From assembly GCF_041146795.1 (NCBI RefSeq), contig NC_135172.1, positions 39,517,623-39,581,622 of the forward strand: DNA of 64,000 bases, given 5' to 3'. The DNA is from Maylandia zebra (lineage: Eukaryota; Chordata; Actinopteri; Cichliformes; Cichlidae). The translations under genes and the position numbers were made by a program. Below the pieces are notes generated by a model. It did no database searches and was not told the DNA's origin. It was given only the letters and a program-made list of their open reading frames with translations. This document shows positions 1 to 13,236 of the stretch, piece after piece (within the stretch, counting starts at the first letter, position 1; the number at the start of each line of letters is the position of its first letter).

Positions 1-1787
1 GAAAAAAGCTGTAGCTGCAAAGGAAAGTAAGTACAAAACTTGTTGGGGGGGGTTTTAAACATAAACTTGGATTTTATGAAGGAAATGCATCATGAAAAAC
101 CACAGATGACCTAAGCCTAAATTACAGAGGCAAGATAAAAAGGAAAGGTCCTTCTAGCCCAAATTAGGACAATGACAAAGTCCTTTTTCTGAGACGCTGA
201 CCCTCAGCAGGGACACTGGTGAGGAAGGAATGAGGAATTTAGGAGATGATTGCTTCAGCAGTGTCTGTCTAATAACGAGATGACAGGAGTGTGGCTCTTC
301 TCCAACCCAGAGCAAAAACTGTTTTGTACCTCAAAGTTCACTGAGTCATGTAGATCAAATCTGCTCTCCATCCAAATATACAAGACGCTTGGAGCAAACA
401 AAGACTCCAGTCAAAAGCCCGAGCGCACACTTACACCAGCACAAGTGTGTGTTCACATCTGTGTGAGGGCGAGTGTGTGAGTGTATGTGGGTCAGAGACT
501 AAATAAAGGTGGCAAGTGAGTCCGGCTGACACCGCTTTTATCCTTGAATACTCAAACAGATACGCAGCTGCTTTAGGCAAATTTAATGCTGTTTAATTTT
601 GTTCCCTGGAAAAGTAAATAGACACATTTCTGAACAAACGCATATGAGCCGCACAAAAAAAACACATGCACACACACACACGTCCTGCCATTGTCATACA
701 TTCCACAGTAAGATTTAGCGTGTCATATCCTGTCTCAGCTGTTGGAAGCTGTCCTAAAAAGGGAGCCCTTCATTCTTTCTTTTGTGCGCTCTCATCTGTC
801 TTCGACAACAATGTTTTCCCCCCCAGACAAACATTTAAATCTTGGAAACGGAGCATAGGCACTGTTTTTTTTCTACAACCCAATCAGGGCGTCCGGGGCT
901 CACAAACTAACAGATGTTTTAGTGTCAGAGTTTCTGCCAGAGGTACCTGATACATTTACCTGGTACATTAGTTTACTTCACAGTTTTTTATCCCAACTGT
1001 TCAATGTTCCTCAAAATAAATTTAGATGTTTAAACCTTAGAAATACAAAGGAAATCAAGTCGACTTGTTTGAAAGTAAGAGAACAGTCAACACTAAGCGA
1101 CATTAAACATCTGCCATACATGCATTGTGCATATAGTCAAGACCCATTCCAAACGTTCTGATTATCATACTTTAACCTGTGCGTAAGACTGTAAACTAAT
1201 GTGATATTGTGTGTGCAGTGTGTGACACAAAGTGCTAGCACCAGAACCCTTCCTTGCAGGTTAACATAACGTGCATCAACAATGCTCCAGTCGAGTTGTT
1301 TTCTTCTCAGTCTACTCTCATTCAGCCTAAATACAAGTGTCCATTTTCTAAATTTCTAGAAACCCACAACCAAGCTTCTGTCCTCAGTTCTACTTTCCAC
1401 CTTGCTTCTTTACAACTTTGTATCACAGAGAGACAGGTGTGCAACGTCTTAGAACTTCGTACATTGATAAAATAAGCAAATAATTAATTTAACAAATTGG
1501 TATTTCTAGTGCTAACCAAGCAGCAACATTCAACCACTAATGGTAACAGGAGACTAGGCGAGCCAACGGGCATGGAAAATATTGATGGTAATGCTGTATG
1601 GTCTCGAGGGTAACAACATCCTTGTCAGAAAGCCATTTCTGTTTCTCTAAGCCTCAACAGTTTTAGTGTAGGGATCTTTTTGCACCACTCCGCTGAACTT
1701 TATAGATGAGCTGTGGTTCACCTCATATATCAGCTTTTAGAATCTGAATTTGCCTCATATCTTACTTTTCCCTAGAGGCAATAATAA

Positions 1788-1928
1788 CAAGAGCTGTGTT
1801 AGCCCTGTGACAGCCTGGCAACCTGGTCAGGGTGTGTCCTGCTGTTCACCCTATGACAGCAGCAATAGGCTCCAGCACTCCTGAACCAGGAAAGTGAAAG
1901 AAAATGGATAAATGAATGGATGGTTAAA
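1788..1928 (+). repeat. RTE-like 3' end repeat piece
   Basis: Reads as the well-known teleost tail: TGTTAGCCCTGTGACAGCC, an AGGGTGT block, ATAGGCTCCAGCACTCC, then AAAATGGATAAATGAATGGATGG. The ATGG-type tail is the 3' end of the element. Diverged and noncoding. The minus-strand open frame across it is a by-product. Confidence 0.7.
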
Positions 1929-4900
1929 GGCCTCATCATGTGATCATAATTTGATCTGAACCATAACGAACGGAAAGTTGCTGTTGTCCCTCGGTGGGAC
2001 TGTAAAATGGTACAACACACCACTGTGGTTGCTACATCCTCCTTCCTGATGTTTATTTTCAGGGAGCAGTCTGTCATGTCTTACAGACACAAAAAAGCGT
2101 CATATTATATATTATTACTATGTACTTGCCTAAACTCTGACAATTATCTGAACCCGGCATTACAGAAAATGGAAATCAACTAACATCACAAAAACCAGAT
2201 AACGCCATGGTTTAGGATGTTCTTTGAGGCTTTGTCAAAAACATCTACACTTTTTGTTAGCACTGATGAAGATTGAGCTTCAGTGTAATGGACTTTCAGA
2301 TGCACACGGCCTCTACAGCCATGAGAGCCACACCACTAACATTCTTGTGGCAGGAAGTAGTTCCTTCTTAAAGTTTAATGGCTTTTGCCACTTAAAGTCT
2401 GGCCATTATGCTTTTGTAATCTACTGTAAGGCCATTAGCAGCAACGCTAAATTGTATCTGCTAATGGGATAGACTTGGAATTACACTGCTAAACCACTTA
2501 CTACTCAGCCAGAGCTACCACACAACACTCACACACGCGCGCACACAGTTTGTGTCCACTACTCACTGCAAACTTGCTAACAGTTTGTTAGTCTGGAGAA
2601 TTGCCTTATTATCATATGCTATCACGGCTATTTGAGGGAGTTAGTCACTGGTGGTTGTGGCAGGCTGAAATACACCCTGTCCCTGTCTATGCGCGCACAC
2701 ACAGCTGAGGTGAAGCTTTGGTAAAATGCTGTTGTGGCTTGGCCAAATGCTCTGCTGACTCAGCCTCATTTGAATGGTCACTCAGAGATTTGGCCCGTGT
2801 GTGTTAGTTTAGTTTTTCCTTTTTTTGTGTAGCCTTGGCTCACATCCAGCTACTACCACCTTTCCCATCAAAGTAAAACCATGTACCACCCCCTCTCCAC
2901 ACACACACACACATGCGTATACACAGCCCACCATGTGGTGTACAGCGTGGGCACGCTGTGGAGAGCACACATTCACACACACCCCCACACACTTTGCAGG
3001 GACCACCACAAGGCCAGCTGCCCAATCTGCACAATACCAGTGTACTATTCTTGGTGAGAAGGAAACGTGCAGCCCCATTTGAGCGGAGGGCCATTTAACT
3101 GCAGCTCGAGTCTAAAAATGAGCAAATAAGTTCAAATATGTGGACGTGAAGCTGGAGCTAGGACTACAGATATGATACCACCAGTTCTTGGGAGTTATTG
3201 GCCTTGCCCCAAAAGAAAAAAACAAAAACTCAGTACTGAATTTTTTGGCAGGTGGGGTTTCATTTAATCACGCATAAAATAATATTTTGTTTACCAAATG
3301 GCTAAAAATGACAGGAAAAAGCACAGACGTCTGTTAAATCGGGTAACAGACTCTTTGTGTTAACTACATGCAGACCAACTGCGGTTGCATGTGTAGCTGC
3401 CCTTCAAAGACTCATTTTGAACCAGGAAAAACCCTGATACTGATAGGATGCCATTAGTCACTGTAATACATTTTTGTTGTACTGCTTAGTCTCAAAAGCA
3501 GCATTACTTTAATAACTACATATCACTTACCTCTACTTATAATATAAGGTGGTATCAACAAATACAATATTTATTTTTGTCATATTTGTTATTCATTAAG
3601 TCAAAGTCAAGAAATTTTCTAACAACTCCAAGAACGCACTTTGAGTCCAACACATTAACTTTATATCATATAAAACAGATGGAGGAGTGACCTCTACCTG
3701 CTTGGTTTAATACAAAGCCAGTAGAGGTCAGTTAATTAATTAGTAATTAACTGAACAACAACATACTCTACAACTAGTGCAGCCTGCATGCCAATTCCAG
3801 AAAAGACAAGAAACCCGTGGAAAAAATACTTTAAACTTCTTTTAGCTCTAGTTTATGTCACAGAACAGAATCATTTCCATCTGCGTTAGCTCGTCTTTCC
3901 ATCTCACCAAAGCTGACTAAACCTTCCTGAAATTAATAAATAGAGCTGGTAACTAGAAAAGAAACCAAATCAATCAATCAAAAGGCCACTCTCTGAACAA
4001 ACTGAGGCTGCTCGATTATGGCAAAAGTCCTAAGTACAGCAATTTTCATTGATACTGGCATTTAACACAATTACTCAGAGACCTTAGAGTGATTTATTAA
4101 ACTTAAAAAAGAACGCACTTTCCTTTTTAATTAAGTGACTATCCCTGAACTTTAATTAGAACTGGAATAAAAAAAAAAAAAAAACGACATAAATAAATAA
4201 CTGAACTGAAATAAACCTGCCACAGAGGAGTGGCAAAAGTACAGAAGAGAGAGATATGCTGAAGGGCAAAACAGAACTTCTTTTGTATTGTTTAATTAAT
4301 CTGTGGAATCCAAAATGGGATGGAAATTAAATTCAACAACAAACGTTTATAAATTAAATTAGATTTTATCGTGAGTCAACTAAATGTCATCAACTCATAT
4401 TCTGCTGTGTGCTCTGTGATAGTGCTAGATTTAATTAAGCCTCTGGATACCCCGACATATCGAGCTTTTTGAATCCAGAAAAGACATTTGCCCATCTCAA
4501 GTGGCCGATATTTATCTGTTGTGTCGCATTACTTCACATTGGCTAAAGGTTCAAATGTTAACAATTGAGAATTTTTGTTTCTCTCACAAAAACAGGGGTG
4601 GGAAAGATTACAAAGATACAAAACTGTCAGCCAAATGCTGTTAAAGAGTTGTACCGTTAGGACCACAATTTTCCAATCAGTGCATCCCTGAACCTACCTG
4701 TAAAGGTTGCTCAAGATTCACCCACATAATTTTAGCTTTAATCAATATCACTACCAGAAAACACAGAAATCATGCATGGGGCAAAATATTCCCTCTTAAC
4801 TGCTTCACTAAAAAATGGTCACACAAACTAAAATCCAATATTCAGCCATTGGTAAAGATTTGCCACAAGTGAACCGCAAACAAGCACGCAATCACTTCTA

Positions 4901-5173
4901 AATTGCTGTCATGAGGTTCATAAACGTGCAAACCAAACTCAACCTTTCCAAGAAAATAACCACCAGCACAGAGGGAGGGTGCTGTACGGCTGTTTTGCTT
5001 CACAGCTTCATACCCTGTACACTCTGATTTAACCCATTATCACACATCTCCCATGCACACCCAGCTGAAGTTTAAATAAAAACAGACTGCAGGTGTGACT
5101 GCTGGAAATAGACTGAGGAAGAGAGACATGTGGGGAGACATGGAGGAGGAGCAAATATAAGAAAACCCCAGCT

Positions 5174-5192
5174 TGTGTGTGTGTGTGTGTGT
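5174..5192. repeat. GT microsatellite
   Basis: About nine GT units. It extends a minus-strand frame artificially. Confidence 0.85.
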
Positions 5193-6178
5193 CAGTCAAA
5201 GGGACACACCCATGGTATTTCTCTGAAAGCCCGTCATTACAGAGACTCACAAATGATAGCCCTGGCTAAAACAACTGGCTGAGCAGCAAGACTTCAGCCT
5301 CCACAGACAACATGGTTAGGAGCAAGAGAAGTGCCCAACTTCAGATTTTACTTTTTTCCTGTCCCTCATTTCTAAATCTTTCGGAGAAGGCAAATCACAG
5401 CAAACAACTTGTTCAAACTTGTCCACAATCTCCTCCATCTCTGCCCCAACAAACTCAAACAGATATGCCCGCAGGGTATGAACAGGAATATGTCAGGCAT
5501 GTCCAATCAGCTGACTGTATCAAACTAAATCAACAATCCAGTTACTTTAGATCAACTCTGAAAACACTAACTTATGCTGGTCTGTGTGATATTAATGTTT
5601 TTCTTAACATCACAACGAAGCCACATGAAGCAAACTGAAAGCTCAAAGCTCACTCTAAACAGGGACACACACACCTGCTCCCTCTGGCAATTTACTGTTT
5701 TACCTCTGTAAATAAGTTGTAAAACAGTAAATTGAGAAGACGTCTATGTTGTAAGCGTCTGCACAAGGGGCAGAATAACTAAGGAACCAGCACACCTTCC
5801 CGCCTGCCTTTCCAGCCAGCCACCTTACCACACCCCGTCCAGACCTACACAACAGGTTCTTGCTTTTGTCCTTGGCTGCCGTTGATCCGCCACCACAACA
5901 ACCAGCACCACAAATCCCGTCTCTCTCCTCCTCTACCTGGCAAACCACATCAAAAGACAGCTGCAGAAACAATAAACAGTGACTAAAATGAACGAAATTA
6001 AAAGCACAAGCACACACCGTAGGCGCTGGAACACCTGGAAGCGCCAAGAGTCCACCGAGAATGGGCGTTTCAGGTGTAACATAATAGGAAATTGATAAGC
6101 CGAGATTGGACTTTGACTCCACTAAAAGCTACGATGCGGTCAGCCAGGTGCCTGGCCACTTCCTTGCTCTCTCTCACC

Positions 6179-6350
6179 TGCTCTGGATAGCCCCCTAGCT
6201 AGCTCGGGGAAAAACGGCAATACGAAGCTGTTCATTAAAACCTCGCCGTTTTCGTAAACAGAAGATTCGACGTGTAATGTAATAGCACTGCACACCTTCC
6301 AGCTCACCAAAACCACAAACCATTCAAACCACAAAGTCCCGTGTTTACGG
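6179..6350 (-). other. Possible alternative first exon of the same minus-strand gene
   Basis: A minus-strand donor AGCAG|GTGAGA (boundary 6179) closes a CpG-richer stretch lying 280 bases downstream of the first candidate. It may be an alternative promoter and exon. Only composition and the donor support it; no protein match was found. Confidence 0.25.
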
Positions 6351-6629
6351 AGTGCATAGTACGTTTATACCCTTGCCTCTCCAGTTCAAACCTTCATGTT
6401 ATGAGTTTTCTTAAACTTTCCCCGAGCCTCACTCTACAAGAGTTATTCATCAAGCCAGTGCTAACGTAATTAGCTTCTACTGCGCCTCACTAGCCTGCTA
6501 GCGCGGTGTCTACAACAATCAAGTTCACTAAGAAAAACAAAACCTGCCTTCAACAAATCCTAAACACTTGCATCGAGCAAAAGGTAAAACAAAATAAAAT
6601 AAAATAAACACCATAAGGCAAACCATTAC

Positions 6630-6770
6630 CGATCCTGGAGACTGTTAGGTTTGTTTTGCAAAGTCCATAAGTATTTGAGATGGGAGATTCAGGCCTAGCC
6701 TAGCTTAGCCTCTGCCGCTGTCGCCGCTGCTGCGCTGACACGATCCAAATATCAGAAAGAGTTGGGATGA
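6630..6770 (-). other. Putative 5'-untranslated exon of an unidentified minus-strand gene
   Basis: A GC-rich stretch with trinucleotide-like GCC/GCT content ends in a good minus-strand donor (GATCG|GTAATG, boundary 6630). It has only one short open frame starting with ATG, so it would be noncoding. The rest of the gene must lie to the left, mostly outside the window. I could not identify it from the sequence. Confidence 0.35.
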
Positions 6771-7251
6771 AACAACAAAAAACACCTCTACGTTATCGAA
6801 GGTACGCCCTAAAAGAGAGCACACGAACTGAGCGCCGCGGAGCGAGAGCACTCAACATAAAAAAGGGGAAAACACCCACCTATACAGTCTCCTGTCTGCC
6901 TGGCTTTGGCTTGTTGTTCACTTGTCTCAGCTCTTCCTCCTCTGCTGGGGGGAGAGGTGGGGGCGAGCTCCCGAGAAAAAGAGAGCAGCATCGAGGAGAA
7001 CAGACAACAGCAGGATAGCTTCATGTAATAGACACAAAAAAACGGTGTAGTAATATTTGTTGACAGTATGTCTGACTCCAAATCAATACTAATGATTTAT
7101 TTTATTCATGTAATAATATAAAAAAGCTTCTGTTTGTCTCCATTTAATTTGCTCTCTTCCATTATAAAGGAACAAAAAAATGAATTTCCATGGGAACTCG
7201 CTCCAGCAGGTGAACTTTCAATCAATCTGTCAACTTTCAATCTGTGGAAAT

Positions 7252-7291
7252 TTTTGGAGGATAAAATTCTATGATATTTTATCCTCCAAAA
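7252..7291. repeat. Perfect 16-bp inverted repeat (hairpin)
   Basis: Left arm 7252-7267 and right arm 7276-7291 are exact reverse complements (TTTTGGAGGATAAAAT) around an eight-base loop. Just upstream, an AACTTTCAATC motif is repeated. It may be a small foldback element or a chance structure; no terminal duplications were confirmed. Confidence 0.85.
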
Positions 7292-9404
7292 CTGCAGGTG
7301 ACATTTTTGGAGATCTCCTGTTGCCCTCATGTGGTCATAATGTTATAGTGCTGAACTTTATTTACTCTTAGGTCCCTAAATATTTGGAAGATTTTTGTAA
7401 TTTTTCCCCTTTAATTACATTTCCCTTATACTTGAAGGGGTTTAACAAAACGATTGCGTTAACTTCTTAGGAATTAGCGATTTTTTTACGCATTCACAAG
7501 ATTTTCAGAAACCTTCACCTCCAGCCTTGACGTTTCCACTTTTATGAGACTTTTATGAAATACTTATGGTGTTAATTTGGAAATCCTAGATCAGATCTTT
7601 CTTGAGTTGTTGTGCTCACAAAATATTCAGAAAGCTTTACCTCTGAACTTGACAGATTCAACCTCATCTGAGATTCTTAGTTGACGCACCTCTGGTATCA
7701 GCGTAAAACTCTACATTGCCTTGTTGTGTTCACAAAGCTGGGTGACCACGGTACCCATCTGGCTGGCAGGGTGATGGCAGTATCCCATCAACTTTTCAGG
7801 CCTGAAAAAAAAACAAAATAAACCTTTAGAAAAGGTAAAGCTGCTACATCATCATACTCATCCTACTTTGCAAGAAAACAGTGCCTGTAAAGTGATGGGG
7901 GGAAAAGGACGTAGGTATTTTAAATTCACTAAATTTATTTATTTACTTCTAAGTTATGTTTGCATTTGACCTCATTACATAAGTATTTGTGGGTCTTTCT
8001 GGTTCAGAGCACCACAGGGGACCCACAGTGCAAAACACATGCCGGCAATCAAGCTCCTTTTTTTTTTTAAGTGAGCCAATTCATTTACAGCTTTTAAGAT
8101 TTTAGTCAAATGATAGATATTAGTTCATAATGAAAACATGTGCAGTCATACATTTCTGCAACACCACAAATCATTTTCAGCTTGTTTTTTTCCTTCTCTC
8201 AGATCTGTAATGTACAATATTGAAATGTCCTTCTAAATGCAACAATTAATGCAACAAAAGATCAAATCTGTCTTAATGTTTGAATCTTACAGTATGTAAT
8301 ACTGATTTAGATAAATATTAAGCATAAATGGCAAACATTCAAAAATGTCCAGAGTTAGTGACAGTATGTAAATTCGATCCGCTGATTATTCGGGATCTAA
8401 TGGTAAATGATATTCTGTGTTCTTCTGCCCACACAGGTCAGCTGTAAGACCGTTTTCAGATTTACGAAGTGGAATAGTTTAATACTTTTTGTTTAATACT
8501 TGTGTTTTTTCCTTTGCAGCATCCCAGCATGCCTTTATCAGTACTGAAAATATAGTGAAACAGTGAAACTGGCCATATGGAACAATGGTTATAGGTTTTC
8601 CAGTTTTTTGAGCGAATGAAGACCTCCCTACAGGGGCATTCACATTACACTACCGTAACTAAATAACTGAAAAGTTCCTGATTTTTCACTATTGATTATA
8701 GAAATTTGCTTATTTGTTTTTTATAAATTTTCTACAAAAAAGGACTTTTTCTGTGAGTTCAGTTTTATAATTACAGGACAGTCTATTGAATATTTACTGA
8801 ATATTTACTGTAATTTTACACATTTATTTCTTACAGTTTAAGCCCAAACAGTCATGGTGACAAATTTCTTATTCTGTAGAAAGTCTGACTTACTGCTCTT
8901 CTGTTACTTATATTTAGATATCTCAGGAATTAAATGCGTAGTTAAGAAAGCAGAGTTGCGCTGGTCCGGCCCACTCAGGATCAAAGTGGGCTCCATGACT
9001 CCCGTGATATAAAATGAGTTTGACTTTCTTGTTCTACAGGGTTCGGTGTTCCTTTGTGTCAGATATCATGTCGGAATTTAAATTTAATCTGCAATCACAC
9101 AACCTGTCATGCACAATAAAAAAAACCTGGGCAAAAACAGGAATACAGGAGTAAAAGTTAGACTGAGTTGTTTGCAAGCAGAGCAGTGAAAACAGTCATT
9201 TCCAGACTGGGCTTCACTGCTTGGCTAAAGCAGTAAATATGATCTTATGAAACTTATGAAACTTTAGTAGCAGAATTTTCGTTTAATTTTTCAACTTTAT
9301 ACAATCATTTCTATATTTGTTCTTTCATTTCTTCCTTTCGTCCACTAGGTGGCAGTACCACATCAAAATAACTCAAAAATAAATCCTTGGAGCGCCACCT
9401 GCCC

Positions 9405-9580
9405 TGTTCCGGTTTCCTCCCACAGTCCAACGTCATCCTTCAGGGTTCACTGGCGATTTTTCACCCGCGGTGTGAATGTGAGAGTGGAATAAGAGGTTGT
9501 GTGTCTGTGCTGCTCCTGTGCTGAACTGGCATATGAGTGGGTCCCAGTGTCAGAGCAGGAGACCTGTCACCCGAGGAAAA
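9405..9580 (+). repeat. RTE-like 3' repeat piece (inner half)
   Basis: Begins GGTTTCCTCCCACAGTCCAA and continues with a GTGTGAATGTGAGAGTG block, the segment that precedes the piece seen at 1788-1928 in full copies as I recall them. Truncated and diverged. Confidence 0.6.
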
Positions 9581-10327
9581 CTTTTTCAGAATTACATTCC
9601 AAAAACATGTGATGAAACATAGTCTGGAATCTGGAGCACATGTTCTCCTCACATCCCAAAGCTTAGTCTTTAAAAGAACGGGTTAAAGAAAACGACGGCA
9701 AACAAAGCATAGTTCACACGTATTTTTCTAAATTTCATTTCCTAAATGAATTTCCTAAATTTCCATGATAATAAACTTGTTGGATTAACATCTGGTTTGT
9801 TGTCCATGTTTCCATTAGATCAATAAATAATACAAGTTTATAGGCAGACACCAAATTCTCACATTTGAATGTATAAATGCTGTGTGTCTCTGCTTGAAAA
9901 GGCTTTCAGTTGATTAATGAATGTGACCAATGAACATTTAAATACACTGCTCACTAATAATAACAAAAATCATACTATAATTATTCTAGTGCGTCTATAC
10001 ATATTTATATGTTCCCCTCCTCTTAGACAAGTGGACCAATCTGGATGAAAATTTCTGAGAGTTTCTGTGACAAACAGTGTGGCTGGCACCAGTGAGGGGC
10101 TTTAGGGACGGATACAAGGAATAAGACTTCTTTACATCTGCTCCACAGAAACGTATTACTGTGCAAAAGTTTCTTCTTGTGTTTTTCCTTCCTTTTTTCG
10201 ATATTTGCAGGAGGATTTATTTTGCGCTGATATTCTCTGAAGATCCACACCCTGGAGAGATTTTTCTTCACTTCCTCTACAAGTCAGCAATGTCTTTTGA
10301 TATTGTTTAGATTTACTGCTAACACAG

Positions 10328-10362
10328 GTAATACACTGCTCAAAAAATTAAAGGAACAGGCT
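10328..10362 (+). repeat. Possible Tc1-type terminal repeat remnant
   Basis: ACACTGCTCAAAAAATTAAA followed by GGAACA resembles the outer end of a family of fish Tc1-like elements. Neither a partner repeat nor transposase was found nearby, so this would be a solo end or a short derivative. Confidence 0.35.
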
Positions 10363-10569
10363 GTTTGTGACAAGCTAAACCAATCACATGATGCTCTGCA
10401 GCTGTGCTTAATTTCAAAAAAACAAACAAAACACCTGTAATAGTGCCCGGCGTGCGCTGTCTCGACAAACAACATTCACTTATCTGTACTTACAGCACTT
10501 CATTTCACACTCGCACCAAAGAATGCACCATCTCCAATGAAATCTCACTTTGAAACTCCACGTGACACA

Positions 10570-11011
10570 ACAGCTCAGATTATTATTATTTTATTCTAAA
10601 TCAAGGGTGTGACTTACAAAACACAGCATGTAAGCAAGAAAACATAGAAAATGAAAAATTATCTACATTTTGTACAGATGCAGTAAATGCAAGCGTGTGT
10701 TTCATGACAAAACCTGTGTCTTTAGAGGACACTACACATGTTTGTTTTAAACAAATAAGTCAAAAAAAGGAGGCAGCGTAAAACACGTTTCTCAGTAAGT
10801 AATGCAGCTACATGCACACTAAACGGTCCTCCAGTTACTCATAAAGTATCACAGATACATACTCGTGTTTACAAAAAGTTTTCTTGTAAAGCTTATTTAT
10901 CCATTTAATATTAATGTGTTTTTTCATGACCCAGTAAACAAAAAGCCCTTAAAGAAATTTCCATTATTTACATAAATGCTCTGAGTTTTTCTTCTGTTGC
11001 CTTTTCTTGCC
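10570..11011 (-). other. card14: card14 3' untranslated region
   Basis: About 440 bases after the stop codon, ending after a minus-strand AATAAA at 10595-10590. No competing exon. The boundary is inferred from that signal. Confidence 0.5.
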
Positions 11012-13236
11012 CTACCACAGGTCAGGCTCCACCCACACAATCTTCTTTTGCTCCTCCCAGATGATGGTGCGCAGGCTGGTCAGCAGGGAGGTCTGGTCAC
11101 ACCAGGATTCTGGATCCACGCTGTGATACAGACACGGCAGCTTGTCCAGCAGCGGCTCCTCGCTCCTCGAACACGCCAGCAGCTGCTCCTCTGTCTGACT
11201 GTGACGGTGCAGCTTTGACCTAACGTAAAAGTTAGATAAATAAACTATAACCTCCTGCTTTTATGAACTTTTGTATTAACATGAAGTAATATCAACACAT
11301 TTCTTTACACTTATTTATTTTTCTAAAAGTCGCTCACATAGAATAGGAAGGAAATGTTTTTGCTTTAGACTTGCTGATATTGTTTGTACATACAGTTGAA
11401 GTAACTGATCTGTAAGTATGACAAAATGTGTTTACTTAGTAGGCATAATTGCACAACTGGCCTGGGCTCTTTATTCAACAATAAAAAAAATCTGGAGCTC
11501 AGTGGTTGAGCAGCTGATCCCTGATTTCCTGTCTCTGCTATTGCTGCACTAATAAAGGTGAGATTAGTTAAAAAAGGAATTTTACCATTAAACTCTATAC
11601 ATGAATACATCAGTCCCTTTTGTATTTTGTTTTACTTGTCTGAAAATATGAAGTTAAATTACAACTCTAAGATATTTGTGAATGAATCTGTGTGCCATGG
11701 AGTCTAACTGGAAAAACAAGGAAGGTTTTCTGGGAAAAATGTTGACTCATTATTTTTGCCCAGCATTCTCTCGCTGCTTACAATCGGAAGAAAAATGTAA
11801 TATCAGAAGCATGAGGTGGCATTGCGTGAGATGAAGAAGACGAATCTACCTCAGTTTACGTGCGCTACGTGCAGACTGGCCAATGAAGATGATAATGGGG
11901 AAGATCTCAGAGCGCTGCAGCCGGCGCACGCAGTCGAGGCCTAAAGGCAGCACGCAGTGGATGCCCTGCAGGTTATGAAGAAATAAATAAAATTAGCTTA
12001 AGTGTGATTTAAGCGCAGTGCTGTTACATGAAATACATTTTAAAGAATCTCTGGCACTGTGATAAAGTAAAATACTGGTTTAAACCTGATGATGGTGCTA
12101 AAGTCATCAGATAACCAAAATGTAAGTTTTACAACATAAATCTCATTCATATTTGTACAAAAGTTGCGGCTCAACTGGCCATCATCTGTTTAGCATTGCA
12201 CACAGTTTGTTGACCACAGCTTCCTTCTTTGCTCTGACCTTCTTCATGACCTTCTCGACACTCTGCAGGGTGTAGCAGCGGCTCCCACCCTGCTCAACCT
12301 CCTCCAGGATCTCAGACCTCTGGAGCTGGGCTGCATGCTCACTGGAGCTCAGCACCTCTGAAGCAGAGAGGAAAGAGATTATAACACACAAGATAATGCT
12401 GTGTATTATTGGAAACACACATTAAATGATTTCGTTTGGTGTAGCCTGTTATTTCCTCTAAATATTCTACGCCTATGTTGCTGTAATGATGGTAAAGATT
12501 TACACTTTATGGCTGCTGTCCTCCTTTTATTGATATTTATTTCCTTCCTGGTTTACAGTAACACACAAACTCCATTGTACAGTATGAGACCGGTTATTTA
12601 CTATGCTTCCATTACAGCATGAAATCGTAAATAGAGTGGGAGGTGTATGAGCAATCTCGCCCATAAAACATGAGTCAGCTCAGGAAACCGTGTCCCTCCC
12701 GCTTATCTAACAATTTGTCTTCAGCTGTTTATTCTGTAGCCGAGATTCACATAAGATTTCATGTCAGCTTATATCGACAGAGCATTTCTTACCAGGCTCA
12801 CAGAGCTGAAAGCCCTGCCAGCTGGCCAGCTTCTTGTCCAGGATGCGTCCCAGCACCGAGGGCAGCAGCAGGACAGGCCTGCAGACAGGCGGATAGCGTG
12901 GCGTCACCAGGGTGTAGGGCATGAGAGTTACACAACTTTTGGGTGCAGATGTTGCATCTGCAGTGGAAAGAATAGACAGTGCAAATGTTTATATCTCACT
13001 AATATTTCCATAGATCTCTTTTTTAAGTGCAGTTAAAGCTGAGATTCACTGGCTGTTTGTAGAATATGAGGCCCCGAGTAATTCTGCTGTTTTGTGACCA
13101 CTGGGGTTACTGTACTTGATTCTGCACTCGCGCTCTTCTCCTCCTCCACGCTGACCCACAGTGGGTTCCTGCCCTGGCGCCCAGTGCTGACAATCCTCAC
13201 AGTCTTCTGTGTATTCTGGGTCATCACACGCTCACC
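11012..13236 (-). CDS. card14: card14 exons 16-20: guanylate-kinase-like domain and C-terminus
   Basis: Exons 13236-13116, 12957-12793, 12357-12239, 11965-11850, 11219-11012. The first gives KTVRIVSTGRQGRNPLWVSV. The GUK-like core follows: CVTLMPYTLVTP, RPVLLLPSVLGRILDKKLAS, SRCYTLQSVEKVMKKGIHCV, RSEIFPIIIFIGQSARSARK. The C-terminus is KLPCLYHSVDPESWCDQTSL to EEQKKIVWVEPDLW. No Gly-rich P-loop of an active guanylate kinase is present, so the domain should be a scaffold only, as in the family. The donor of exon 16 is AA|GTACAG; reading through it would add residues to a stop 88 bases on. Confidence 0.92.

Larger units (their letters stand above)
1..6120. other. Noncoding region, probably long intron of a gene to the left
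   Basis: AT-rich DNA with scattered CA/GT runs and one RTE-like repeat piece at 1.79-1.93 kb. I traced no coding exon on either strand. The open frames in it are short and low in complexity or repeat-derived. If the exons at 6.2-6.8 kb are real, this would be their first intron. Confidence 0.5.
6771..10569. other. Intergenic region between the putative promoter and card14
   Basis: No gene recognised. It contains a perfect 16-bp hairpin at 7.25-7.29 kb, part of an RTE-like 3' repeat at 9.4-9.58 kb, and a short Tc1-type terminal-repeat-like piece at 10.33 kb. The remainder is AT-rich and unremarkable. Confidence 0.55.

Noticed and set aside
63..480. Plus-strand open frames at the left edge, including one at 250-480
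   Set aside because: Low complexity, GT-rich end, no splice signals and no family resemblance.
2825..2960. CRISPR-like or tandem-array search over the window
   Set aside because: Only microsatellites and dispersed transposons were found; no regular direct repeats with unique spacers, as expected for a vertebrate.
2809..3098. Overlapping open frames on both strands rich in His/Thr or Cys/Val
   Set aside because: They are produced by CA/GT dinucleotide runs.
5700..6122. 140-residue minus-strand open frame
   Set aside because: Cys/Gly-rich noise with no family match. It overlaps the candidate 5'-untranslated region, and a possible acceptor-donor pair inside it (about 6124 and 6019) was too weak to annotate.
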